From positions 23,955,450 to 24,019,449 of the forward strand of contig NC_049981.1 in assembly GCF_000003815.2 (NCBI RefSeq): 64,000 nucleotides of DNA, read 5' to 3'. Positions 48,943-60,281 of this stretch are shown here, in pieces. The position numbers were made by a program, and so were the translations under genes. The stretch is from Branchiostoma floridae. Lineage: Eukaryota; Chordata; Leptocardii; Amphioxiformes; Branchiostomatidae. Numbering within the stretch: position 1 is the first letter of the stretch; each line of letters opens with the position of its first letter. The notes beneath the pieces are model-generated. The model did no database searches. It was not told the origin of the DNA and saw only the letters and a program-made list of their open reading frames with translations.

Positions 48943-49033
48943 GGTGGCTAGCGCGAGTTCGCGTGGTACAAGGTCCCATTGATGTATTGTCACGTTTAGG
49001 TAGACCCGACCCAAAAAATAAATGGCTGCATCG

Positions 49034-49133
49034 NNNNNNNNNNNNNNNNNNNNNNNNNNNNNNNNNNNNNNNNNNNNNNNNNNNNNNNNNNNNNNNNNNN
49101 NNNNNNNNNNNNNNNNNNNNNNNNNNNNNNNNN
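49034..49133. other. Assembly gap (100 N)
   Basis: Exactly 100 N. Shared GGCTAGCGCGAGTT-like sequence (allowing a mismatch) just before this gap and the first one suggests an unresolved repeat. Confidence 0.98.
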
Positions 49134-49688
49134 GCCTCATAATTTCAAATTTAAACCGTCGGCTACGTTATCATTCGACTGTACCCTGCATATGGGCGGG
49201 AATTCGGCACATACTGCCGGGGCATAAGATAGTATCCAAAGCTGGCAAAGGAATGAAGGTGGGTTAGGAGTGAGTTTCGCTACCGGCGCTACATGGCAAA
49301 TGGACACCTATTGACTGTCTACACTCCTTGTTCAATTTGGTACTATCTTATGCCATTGTAGGATCTGCTTGGAGATTATATCTATGGTCTAGTGGCCACT
49401 CACTTCGACTTAGTGTCTAGCCTAATTAAATAGCTGTGAAATTGCCAATTCAAATGCCTTCAATATTCCCAATTAAATTGGATTCAGGATTTAACATGGT
49501 TGGTCAAAGCGGGATGGGAGCACCGCTTTCACGTGTTTCGTAGAAATCATATGACATGTGAAAAAAAAGACGAGAATAGAACTTGCTAATGTCCCATGGG
49601 ACCGTTTGAAACGCTAAAAGACACAAACAAGTAAATACTTTTGTCACCGTTCGACTCCAAAAGCCATAGACTTTTACTAGATATGTGT
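49134..49688. other. 3' flank of gene B
   Basis: No gene. No AATAAA in the minus orientation was seen within about 350 bp of the stop, so the 3' end of gene B is unplaced. Confidence 0.45.
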
Positions 49689-50331
49689 CTAAAGACGGCA
49701 GGGAATATTGCCTCGACTGCGTGTTAGAATCGCTTTAAACCCAGCACGGAAGTTCTGGTTGAAGTATCCGTATATGATTGGGTTTACGCAACTATTGAAA
49801 TACGACAGCCAGTGGGCCACAGGAAAGCAGTAGTTGTAAACGGCGTTTTGTACGGTGTAATCCATGTTTTGCATGGCATATTCGTCAAGTAGTATAAGCG
49901 TATGCAGCGGTAGCCACGACAGGGCGAACAACACCACAACAACGATCAACATTTTAATCACTTTGACTTTCTTCTTCGTGGCGGTTTCTCTAGCTTGATC
50001 CGAAACATTGGCGCTATCACCAGGTGCTTTTCTGAACCATATTCGGTACGCAATGCGCATGTAAAGAATCGTGATGATTAGCAAAGGACCAAGAAATGAA
50101 AACATAAGCAGCGCGATGCTGAACATCCTTCGAAAATCCTGAGCAGACCAGGAACCGTAGGTTGGCCATGCTTCTGTGCATACTTGCATTGGGGGATTAA
50201 AAGTTTCTTCTCTTTTGGCGAAGATCACAGGCAGCGCGATGAGGACGGATAAGAACCAGATGATGGCGATGGATTGCATCATGCGGGGGAGAGTGATGAT
50301 CTCTTGAGTTGGGTAGACAACAGCACAATAT
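49689..50331 (-). CDS. Gene B exon 3
   Basis: Encodes Arg123 (third base) to the stop: TM4-TM7 and the short basic tail. An in-frame extension upstream of 50331 is intron read-through, since the acceptor AG and the match to gene A place the border here. Confidence 0.9.
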
Positions 50332-53300
50332 CTGTGGTGACCAAATAACGGAAAGGTTGGAGATAAGCAGGACCCCCTCCCATCAGGCGGCGATCGCGCT
50401 GCGAATTCACTGCTACCCGAATTAATATGTGTGTTACCCTCAATTTGAAGTGACTGGCATTTTATTGAAAATGTAAAAGACACAAAATACAAAAAAAAAA
50501 CACGAAGAAGTTGGAATCTATGACGGCTCTGCCGAATTTTGGGTCGCAGCGAGGTCGCAACGAAGTCACCGACAGATTCGGCTGGGGTTGGTAATGGAAA
50601 ATATATCCTTAATGCGTTTTACAGTTGACTAATCATTTACCAACGTGTTCAAAATACATTCTTATGTTTCTGACCGTAAGAAATCGACTCCACTACACTA
50701 AGAATTAGATCAATTTTTCATTCACAGTCTCAAAAAAACCCCCACCCCATACAATGTTATATTTTAAAATGTATCATACGGTTGGAACTACTTTTTAATA
50801 TCATTATATTTATCATTTTTACATCTGGGTTACATGTATGTGCGATTTTTTCTGGTTATGCATTTGCAGAGAGCTTATTAAACTTGCTTATGATGTATTG
50901 TTGCTGTTTTATTGATATACTTGTACAGACACCTCTGCAATAATACATCCTACACAGCTACTGGAACAGAATGACAGTATTTACCTGCACAAAGAAATAT
51001 TGCTGGGTTTTAAATGTTTTGTTAATGTTTGAAAATCTGTAGGGTGGATTAAAAAACGGCATCCCATTGACAGGAAGTGTAACAGAAACAGATGGAACAT
51101 AGTCGTGAAAAATGGGCTCATGTCTGGATGAAAAATCACACCCTACAAATGATGAAAGACCACCGGAGCTAGAATGATGATGCTATCAGCACTCCTACCA
51201 ACATCTTTGCATTTTGGGAATTTCCAGTGACATGGCATCCAATTAGGCAAGCCGTTGTTACGTTTTTATGGGGTGTACTCTCTTGATAGCAGTTCTGTGA
51301 GTGAACTTTACTGCGACTCCTTGCACAGAGAGAAAATCAATCGAAATACTGTGTGGGCACAGTCTGTTGACATGTATTCTCTTGGCGATATGAACGAATA
51401 CCACTGCTTCTTTAATACGCGGGTGAGTCAAAAATGTCATGCAAGTGGTTTAGATTTATAACAGTCTAATTCTTTACATCAAATCACACGACCATGACTA
51501 CCACGTACATACATCATTCCACACCAGCAATGAAGAACGAAAAACTGATTGGATTTCAGAGTTGAAAATACGCATGTGTGTTATAGGGAAATGGAGCTTA
51601 TGATTATTACATGTGCATTTTTTAACTTATTACAATAGATAAAAAGAATGGGTTGGAAAATCTGTACGCCCGAAGGGCTAGCTTTCAAGGGCGTTATCAT
51701 CTTGAAATCAACTCAGTCACTCATGAAATATGAACAACAAAGTTTAGAAATTTCAACCTCAAGAAAATATCCTTTTACCTTAGTGCTGAATTTTAACTCA
51801 ATTTAAAGACGAGTCTGTTGTAAAACCACTTGCATTACATTTTGAGGCACCCTTGTAGCTATAAACTCAGTACATATATACGCGAAATCTATTCTTTAAG
51901 AACACGTAAAGCATTCATTGAGCATTGGATAAAGAAAGAATTACATTCAATGCGTATTTACTCATGTTTTAAGACGTGCTTAAAGGTTTGGTTTTTACTG
52001 TAAATCAAAGCACTGCTTCAAGACAAACTGCCTTTTAAAAGATAGGGAAAACAAAATCAAACCCTTATGACGTTTTCCATGTAAGGAAACGGGATTTTTG
52101 GAGAAAGCAGAAATAATGATTAGCCCTTTTGTGTTTAAGTCATTCATTTCTGTCTGGCTTGTCTGGTACTTGATAGACAGCTATAATCAGCAGGTGTAGT
52201 CATTGTTTTCATCTAGCTTTATATGATTAAACCGTTGTAGTTATGAATTTGTATTAGATATAAACCTAAATCAACATTATAATGACGTTTTTATCGTCTT
52301 GCAAAATCCTTACATAAAAGGGAACTTTGTTATTTTACACCGGTCTAAATTGAATAGGAAAGCCTTGCCTCAAAATATATATCGATTTGTAGAAGGACTT
52401 AAAGTACACTTTAAAATCGATTGGATGAAACGCAGATTGAGGCAAATGGGTTCTTGACGAGACCTGAGACCACGGGAAGTAAGTTTAAATGGTTTCACGC
52501 TACGTCAAGGATTAATAAAACAATTTTTGGATGACTTCCATGCTTTTCGTCGTCGTAAATTTAAAATGAACACGGAATGGACGTTAAAACGTGGGGCGAG
52601 GGGTAAACACAATATTGCGGCATTTGATATAATGAGTGACTCTATAGATTTTAAGAAATTAAGTTGCTTTCAGAAGACAGATAATCTCTGTTTGGTTAAA
52701 TCGTATCAACATATTGCAGCATTACTAAAACATATCATAAATATGTTGCATCATATTATATTGACACGAGGACGTGTCGTGTGCGTGTATTCAATATTAA
52801 CGTACGAACGTTTAGCAGCATAAGAAGCAAAGTCAATAGAAATGTCATTTAGATACATGTAACTATTAGAAGTTGCAAATACAAACATCTTATTATATAT
52901 ATTATACAGTCAGTCCTGCAGACACAGTAGTACAGGTAGTCTTATAGCCAGCTGATGAACGATGTGTCTACTAGGTAGGGTATGATATGAAAAGTGGAGC
53001 CCATCTTTCACCTTCCGCTGCCTTTTACCTCCCAACCCCCAAATCAGGTACCTAGTATCTTAACACATGGGCAGAGTGCTAAAAGTTGTGTAATAATTCC
53101 TAAGGGGGTAATTTCTAAGCAGGAATACTAGGCATGGGACCGGAGACCCCTAATCTCACGGCCTATTTCCTATCCGCTCGGCCATTCGAAATCATACGTC
53201 CATACACACTATGGCTATGCAACATTGTCAAATTGTAAAAAAAAGTTGAATCCTGTGTACTTGCCTGTCTACTGCGATGGCTACCAGGGTCAAGACGGAC

Positions 53301-54020
53301 GCTACAACCGAAATTACCGTGGTGGCAGCGGATAACTTACACATAACGTCTCCAAAAGGCCAGCCTATAGATCAGGATTAAAAACAAATGTACATGCGTT
53401 TAGATCCATTTCTTATACCATAGCTTCATACCATATGAATAGAAATGTAAAAAAGTACCTAATGCAAATTGTTTTTACTCGAAAATCTTTGGAAATGTAA
53501 CAGTTAATGATTTGCAGCAAGACCAGCAAATTTATGAAATATTTCAACAAGATATTGGACAGGTTTTGATATGTTTTTGGTACCTATTAGGATACGTACA
53601 CAGTGAATTGCACAGCAAACGTATGTAATTAAAACATACACTAACATTAACGTTTGAGATAGCATTAACGGAGGTTAGAAAAATAACAGTTTAAGCAAAT
53701 TAGGATAGGTAGGCCAGTTTGCATCGTTTTTACGTAATAAAACAGAACTTACCATAGACGATGTTGTCCACCAGTGTGAAGGGCATACAGAACACAGCAA
53801 CAAGAAGGTCCGCCACAGCCAAGTTTAAAATGAAATAGTTGGTAACGTTTTGCATCCTCGGTGATTTCACTACCACCAGGCAAACCAACGTGTTCCCAAT
53901 TATGCAAAACAAAAAGATAAGGGTGTAAGAAAAGACAAACAAAACAATGATAGGCACTGTCTGCTTCAGCTTTCCCTCGTGAAGCGGAGTTGGCGAAGTC
54001 GTGTTCAAAGTCGAGTTCAT
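49689..54020 (-). CDS. Gene B: NPFF/RFamide receptor-like GPCR, three coding exons
   Basis: Second neuropeptide GPCR, 336 residues, paralogous to gene A. Coding exons in transcription order are 54020-53753, 53364-53265 and 50331-49689; the frame is open throughout. Approximate helices: TM1 22-51, TM2 60-84, TM3 95-125, TM4 139-161, TM5 191-219, TM6 246-271, TM7 283-310. Visible marks are NVTNYF and NLAVAD in TM2, [10 protein letters not shown], Cys98 with Cys174 in a VCTEAWP loop, DRY (122-124), LSWLP (Trp262) and NPIIY (306-310). Sequons NST and NTT lie in the N-terminus. The tail is short (about 25 residues). Compared with gene A and vertebrate NPFF receptors, position 3.32 is Thr105 rather than Gln, and position 6.59 is Glu273 rather than Asp. 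Intron 2 starts with GC. The start is the only ATG before TM1 in exon 1. The class is certain; NPFF-receptor-like is likely. Confidence 0.9.
50332..53264 (-). other. Gene B intron 2 (phase 2, GC-AG)
   Basis: A 2933-nt intron with GC donor at 53264-53263 and CACCACAG acceptor ending at 50332. Short open frames near 51255-51461 and 52527-52823 resemble no family I know. A degenerate tRNA-like repeat tail may lie near 53100-53180. Confidence 0.8.
53265..53364 (-). CDS. Gene B exon 2 (100 nt, TM3)
   Basis: Encodes Gly90 to Asp122 plus two bases of Arg123. The acceptor is CTATAG and the donor reads AG|GCAAGT. No GT donor preserves the frame at this place, and the reading joins exon 3 as DRYCAVV. 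Confidence 0.9.
53365..53752 (-). other. Gene B intron 1 (phase 1)
   Basis: A 388-nt GT...AG intron at the same codon position as intron 1 of gene A. Nothing else is recognisable inside. Confidence 0.85.
53753..54020 (-). CDS. Gene B exon 1
   Basis: Encodes residues 1-89 and one base of Gly90 (N-terminus, TM1, TM2). The donor is G|GTAAGT at 53752. Confidence 0.9.
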
Positions 54021-55639
54021 CTTGTCTATTGTATCTTCAAATTCTTATAAAGCTCTTATTGAAGAATCAGAGTCGTTGGTACAGTATAGCTAGTAAGCTG
54101 CCTCAAACGTTAATAATGAAATGCTGTAGACCTATCCATTCACAACAGCCGTTCAGCAGTCAAGTTTTACAGCGGATGACCGAGACACATATAGTCCACG
54201 GGCAGTTGTCTCCTTCAGTTGTCTTTTGACCATAGCAGCCAGCCGCTACCTCAAAGGCTCAAAAGTCGTATCAAGTGCAGCTAGTTCGCCAGAAGGGTTG
54301 ATGCAACAAAGCTGTAGACCCGTTCTTTGACGCAGTCTCTCTGCAGTAAAATTTTACTGCGGGTGATACAACAGAATAGACCAGCGGCGTTGTAGTCTTC
54401 TTGGATGTGATCAAAGATGCGATGACTTCTCCAACTTATATCGGCTCCTCAAGGTCAGCAACATCGTACACATCTACGGCTAGCGCTCACCAACGCGAAC
54501 TAATTTACAGAAAGTAATGGATATGATACTCGGGCACCCTCCAGAGGTCGTGGAGTGCCGATGAGTTAGATCCTTTTTAGAGATGTTCATCATCCAAGTG
54601 ATGAGTTCCAATTCCGGCTGAGCTGGTTCGAGCGGCACGGGCTCCCGCGGATGAGCCTGCAAACATAAGTAGTTTTTCCCACCTTCGGATCATTTATGGT
54701 GGGAGCCACACAGGGGGTACGGAATCAACTATCAAGAGGGGCAGTGCGTAAAGTATAGCGGCTGAAACGAATAACGTTTATTGCGCGAACATGGTTGACT
54801 CTATCACCTCTGACATCGCAACATTTATGAGAGAACGTGACCGGCATACACATGATAAAATCATATGATAAGACCATTTGATTCATAAATATTTTCACAA
54901 CAATACTTTACGGCTTCAAATAACTTTTTGATATAGCATGGTAATGCAAAAAAATCAATAAACTGCTAAAACTGCTAAACAGAAGAGAAGATATTAAATT
55001 GTTGGCTTTGTGTAACATAGCCTTCACTGCGGAACATGTTTTATGTATACTGATAAAGTTACATGGGGAATTTGGCTATTTATGTAGGTTGTTTGATTAA
55101 TTTGTTTAAAATGCAACTTCACTTGTAGCAGCTTTGCTATATATACATGTACCAAGGGTAGACCATTGATGATGATACTACTGAAATTGACATTTAGATA
55201 AGCAAAATTGATAATCTAATTTTTGCTCATACACAAACAAGTTATTTTTATGGTTTGACTCCTTTACTTATCAAAATTTTAAAAAACGCTTGATAACAAA
55301 ATTTTTTACCGGCTAAACTATAAAGATATAAATTAAATCATACATGGGAATGTGTGTATGGTATAGGGTTCAAATGTACGTAACAATGACTAAAATACCT
55401 CTATATATTAAGTAGATAGCCTCGTAATAGTGTATGTTACGTATTATGACAAACAGTACGACTGCTAGTCTCGCTCGTAAACAAAGATGTTCTCCATATC
55501 AGTATCTTGTGCTGTCTGTATAGCCCAGTTTAAAAAAAAACCCTCATGTATCGGTAAAAGTAATGTAAACGTTAATTCTTTTTTAAATTGTATATTGCCT
55601 TCGTGTAGTTTGGTAGCCCTGGCTGAATTTATTACAACC
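54021..55639. other. 5' flank of gene B
   Basis: Contains an imperfect local duplication: GCTGTAGACC...CAGTCAAGTTTTACAGCGG near 54123-54178 and GCTGTAGACC...CAGTAAAATTTTACTGCGG near 54311-54363. On the minus strand, a TTTGCAG acceptor at about 54661 followed by a GC-richer stretch to 54480 could be an untranslated exon of gene B. Further upstream nothing was recognised. Confidence 0.4.
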
Positions 55640-56560
55640 TAATGAATAAAATCAACAAAAAGGAACTAGATTTCGATAAGCTCATACCTCCATAGAAAAA
55701 TTATGCAAATCACTTACTCATGTGCATAATGTATGAATATAATCGCCTTCAACTAAATCATGTCATTTTTAAAGTTTCAATCATTTATCTGAAAGGAGTT
55801 ATAACTGCTATTACAATACTTATTAATCATGCAAATCTTTTCCTCATTTGCATCTTTGGCATATGTTCGTTTCCCATCTTTCAAATATAAAATGTGTTAC
55901 ATTCATGGACGTTCTGTACAATTTCGTCATGAATTATGCACATTTAGTCATCATTTGCAAAATATGCATACCATTCTTTGCATCTTTACCAAAAGCTACC
56001 CACATACCTAAAATGACGGAAATCCGTTGTACATTTCTTCAGTAATTCTGTTTGAATTGTTAAGACAAAAAATGTCCCTGCAGTTCCAAAATGAAATGTT
56101 AGGCGGTTCAAACTTGACCCCCCAGATATTGATAATAAAAGCTACTTGCCACTTACATCATATCATGTCAGGGACAAGAGATACGTCGCAACAAACTGCT
56201 TTGATTGAAATTCTCATTAATTATACAATTGACTCATATTTCGTATAAGATTAGATTTCATTTTGTACATCTTCGTATAAGCTACCTATACATAAAAAAT
56301 AATAAAATACATGGTTCCTTTCCTGAGTTTTCCTTTTCAGAAATGTTAACAAAAATGTCCCCTGCTTTTCCTAAACTAGCCGCTAGGGGTCTCCAACTTA
56401 TATCACCTCGTCATATCTTGTTCAGAACACAAGATATATGAAGTTAAGCTGCAGCAATAGGGGTAGCCGCTAGTTGGCGCATAATCTAATCCACCAGAAC
56501 ACAATGTATGAAACACACACACAAACACATACAAACACACAGACGTAGATTTCATGAATG
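55640..56560 (-). mobile_element. Repeat family R, copy in inverted orientation
   Basis: CTCATACCTCCATAG at the left, then GCATAAT/ATGCAAAT pairs, AGCTACC, CCTGCAGTTCCAAAATG and CTAGCCGCTAGGGG. It ends in a CA-rich tract (about 56510-56545), the complement of the TG tract of copy 1. Confidence 0.55.
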
Positions 56561-58129
56561 TAAAGACTAAAAAGAAGCATTAAATTATATTGATAGCCCC
56601 TTTCTGTGCCATAAAATTGCCTTATTAGATACGTTGCGCTTATAACTAGATTTGCAAATGACTGGGTCACAGGTCTATAAAAAGATACCGTAAGCCCTTG
56701 AACTGTCATGTATGTCCCTTTAAAAAAAAGCCCAGTGAAAATTGTGGCCACTTCAACGGTTTTAGCATCACTCATGATTCCATCTTCGAGATAGAGTCAG
56801 CTCTTTTCCGAGAATCGCCATCGTTAAATTTCACGGATATTGGGGAGGACAATTGAACATCTACTACAAAGCATGTTCTAAGCAATAAATAGCTCACAGA
56901 CGCAAACATCCATCGCCATTAGACAGCTCTAGACCTAGAACGCAATCAACCAGGGCCAGTGTCGCGCCAAAAATTGCTGCCTGCCAAATGATTGACCCGA
57001 AATTTCCTAGGGGTTTCCAGCATGTCAGAGGGGAGAGAATATCCGTGGGGTGTTATGATTTTCAAGCAGAAGTCTCAGAAGATTTTGGAAGGTAGGGACG
57101 GAATGTGGAGGCTAGAGCTAAACCAAATCTAGTCATACCGTTCACACTGGAACATGAGATCAATGCATCCGGCCCCTTTGACCTCATTCCATTCAGCACA
57201 CGGTTACGGCACAGCGCGGTGCCCTGTGTACGTAGCGCTACCCGAAAAGACAATCCTACCTTTTTCTACATATCAAGTCCTTTTGTATTACACCTTAACT
57301 TTCTGCAGATTGATGTTGTCCAAATCTTATTCAAAATTAAAGACACGAATTTTTCCTTTTTTCGCATTCGTTTCTCAAACAACTAAGCCAAGTAAAAGTT
57401 ATAGCAAAAAAATTTACAAAAAAAAAAAATTGGTACAAGTATCGATGTCGTAGTCTAGGAAATGAGTTAGGATTTTTGTGGCTACATTGTTATGTAGAAT
57501 GTATTATCAAGGCTGCAGTCACATACCGCGCATATACATGTACTTTAGTCAGATAATTTACTTTCCATATCATCAAACTGAATATTTCTATGCATAGTAA
57601 AGTCTACGTTAAATCTAGTCGTCTAATTTTTCGACAAAAACTGAAAGGGTCATTATCTATAAGCACACATGGCTAGATACGCAAAATGGCTAGATAAGCA
57701 ATATACTTATATTAGGTGTCAGAAAAAGGATTCGGAGAAAAATTAAGGCACAGATGCTTTCTTTAGATTATATTATATGTATATACTATTATATACACAT
57801 ATCCGAACGAACACAACCAGATGTTCAGTTGAGATTATATTGAGAAAGATTACCGCTTGGCTTGGTAATTCAGAAAGCTTACACAAACTGAGCGCCTTTG
57901 ATATCATACCATAAAAAACGTGACACGCTTGCGTACCTATTTGTCTTCATTTTTCAACCAAAAGGAGAAGTACAATTGCACATTGGTATTGAACTCTAGC
58001 AATCTGCTTATATTAGCATCACTACTGAAAAAATTGAATCAAAACTGACAGTGGTAATCTAATACAATGTATCATTTGAGTTTGGCATTGCAATATTAAA
58101 CAGACGCACACAATTTATGTTAAGAAATA
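56561..58129. other. Gene-free stretch
   Basis: A GC-richer patch at 57062-57260 is open on both strands for 60-90 codons but matches no family I know. The rest is AT-rich background. Confidence 0.4.
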
Positions 58130-58715
58130 ATGCTTTTATTATAATGTATGCAAATTAGGACCAAACTTGCATAAGTATTGGTTAATGGTGGTCACCTGTA
58201 CATAACTTCCAGTAAGTAAGGGATTGAGAATTTTCAGTCATTTACCGCAATGGCATTATAGCATTTTCTCATTAATTATGCAAACTATGTCTTTATTTTG
58301 AATAATATATATCTATCAATATTGTCCTCTTTCTCAGTTACAAATTTCACATGTTGCAATGTTCCTATAATTTAATTGAACATGTGTTGATGATTTCAAT
58401 GATAAGTATGTAAATTAGATTCCAATTTGCATAGATTATATGTAACTATATGAGGCATCACTTAAGCTATCTACATACCAAAAATCACGACAACCCGTCA
58501 ACCCCTTCTTGAGTTATTCCCTTGTCTGGCACTAAACCTGTTTTGCAGTTCCAAAACAAGCATCTAATCGCTTCCAGGTCTCATCAAGACCTAACCACAT
58601 ACCGAATATCAATACAATCCATCAAGACATTCTCTAGTTATGCTGGTCTTCTACAAACACCCACACCCACATACAGACGCTACCCAAAATATAACCTTCT
58701 TGGCCAAGGTAATGA
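58130..58715 (-). mobile_element. Repeat family R, partial inverted copy
   Basis: Shows ATGCAAATTAGGACC, GTAAATTAGATTCCAATTTGC, CTACATACCAAAAATCACGA, CTTCTTGAGTTAT and a CACCCACACCCACATACAGACG stretch ending ATAACCTTCTTGGCCAAGG, in the order expected for an inverted R copy. Confidence 0.5.
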
Positions 58716-60211
58716 AAGAAAGATCTAGAAAAACAGGCTTCCATTTTTAGAATATCAGATTTAGAGATTAGGAAGTCTTGGTTTTGACAGCTTTGTTTTT
58801 TTAATTGTTAATGTACAAAACTTACAGATATTTCGTTGCAGCTGTAGTATTCGACTTTAGAAACAAAACACTATTGAAAAGCATGGAAAACAGCCTTCAT
58901 CTCCCAATATGTCTGCGTTATAGAACACTATCCTGGCGATCGTGACATGGATACCAGAACAGATCTTCCCGAAGAACCAGACTGCAGAAAATCATCCAGA
59001 CTAATAGGTGCGTCATCCCGTGTTATCCTAGCTCATCTTTCAATTTCAAACACACATCAAACCGACAGTATTTACAAAGATTGATGTGCCCTGGTGGTTT
59101 TGGGAGAAGCAAAACCGTCCGTGTAAGTGTCGATAATTTGTTCTGGCTGTTGCACCCTATCATTTCATACTGCAAGTCGGCACACACACCTAGCTAGGCC
59201 AATTAACATAGATTAACTTCTTTCGACACATTGATCGATGACGAGTCGTTTCTTGTTTCAAACAGTATCGCTTTTAATTTGAACTTGTTCCAGTTTTTCG
59301 TGACGGAAGTGTTAATAAATGATCGTTTAATTCGATGTGATATTGAGTATTGTAACAGTTGCATTCATTCATACACTTTTTTTTGGCGGGGGGGGGGGTG
59401 CAGTCGTGCTCGAGTGGGAACCGGTTAATCCTGATAAACTATGGGGCATTGGCCTGAATGAATCATAGCGCATGTTCAGGTAATAGGCGATGTGTCGCGG
59501 TATTCAAAGAAGACGATATACATGTATCATACACACGGTCTTGACACTATTGATGTTGCTCTTGCCTGTGCGAAATGACAACATATCAGTGCAGCATCCA
59601 ACTTGGTGCAGAAAAATGTACTGTCGCAGTGTTATAAATGACTTTTTTATATAAATGACTTTGCTTATGAGCAGATGTAACATTTTTCACTCCAACTCCC
59701 TCTCCATGAAACAAGCTGTTTTACAATCACCCCTGTGGCAAAAAAAAATTCAATAATAAAAACCGAGATTTATGTGACACGTATCGCAACAGTATAACCT
59801 GAAATTTTCTATAGGAGTACCTTGGACATATTTACTCAATCAACACGTTTGGCATAGTTCACTTCAAAATGTTATTTCTTTGACCATATTCTCTCTTTTT
59901 TTTTGGCTCTTCAGCCACGCCTAGATATCGATGACCTTTTCTGGCTGTCCGAATTCAGGTCTGTTTGCTTCTTCCACATGCCGTTACTCAACGATTTAAC
60001 TCTGTTTTTCTCTTCTAGATTCCAAAGAATAGGAACAGGGGTGTCAACATTTCAATGCAAAGCGGAAACATCAATCAAACAAGCTATGGACAGATTTGGA
60101 CAGATAAGCTAGCATGAAAGCTCATCTGTGTTGGCACAGTCCAAGTTCAAAGTTTATAAATGTCATTCAACACCAACAAATTGCTAGCCTTGAATGTTCG
60201 GTCGCACATTC
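58716..60211. other. Gene-free stretch
   Basis: Contains a poly-G run (59388-59398). No gene recognised. Confidence 0.45.
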
Positions 60212-60281
60212 GCCGACCCTCGTCAGCAGTGGTGATTCAATTATGTGAGTAAATGAAGCACCACTCATGACGAAGGTCAAC
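60212..60281. repeat. Inverted repeat with 23-bp arms
   Basis: GCCGACCCTCGTCAGCAGTGGTG at 60212-60234 faces a nearly complementary arm at 60259-60281, around a 24-nt loop. An ATTACTGG...CCAGTAAT palindrome follows at 60285-60302. Confidence 0.75.

Noticed and set aside
50332-50492. N-terminal extension of gene B exon 3
   Set aside because: Intron read-through; the AG acceptor and homology to gene A set the border at 50331.
52945-53005. CTGATGA...GAAA arrangement suggesting a hammerhead ribozyme
   Set aside because: The flanking bases do not form the required stem II or the closing stems.
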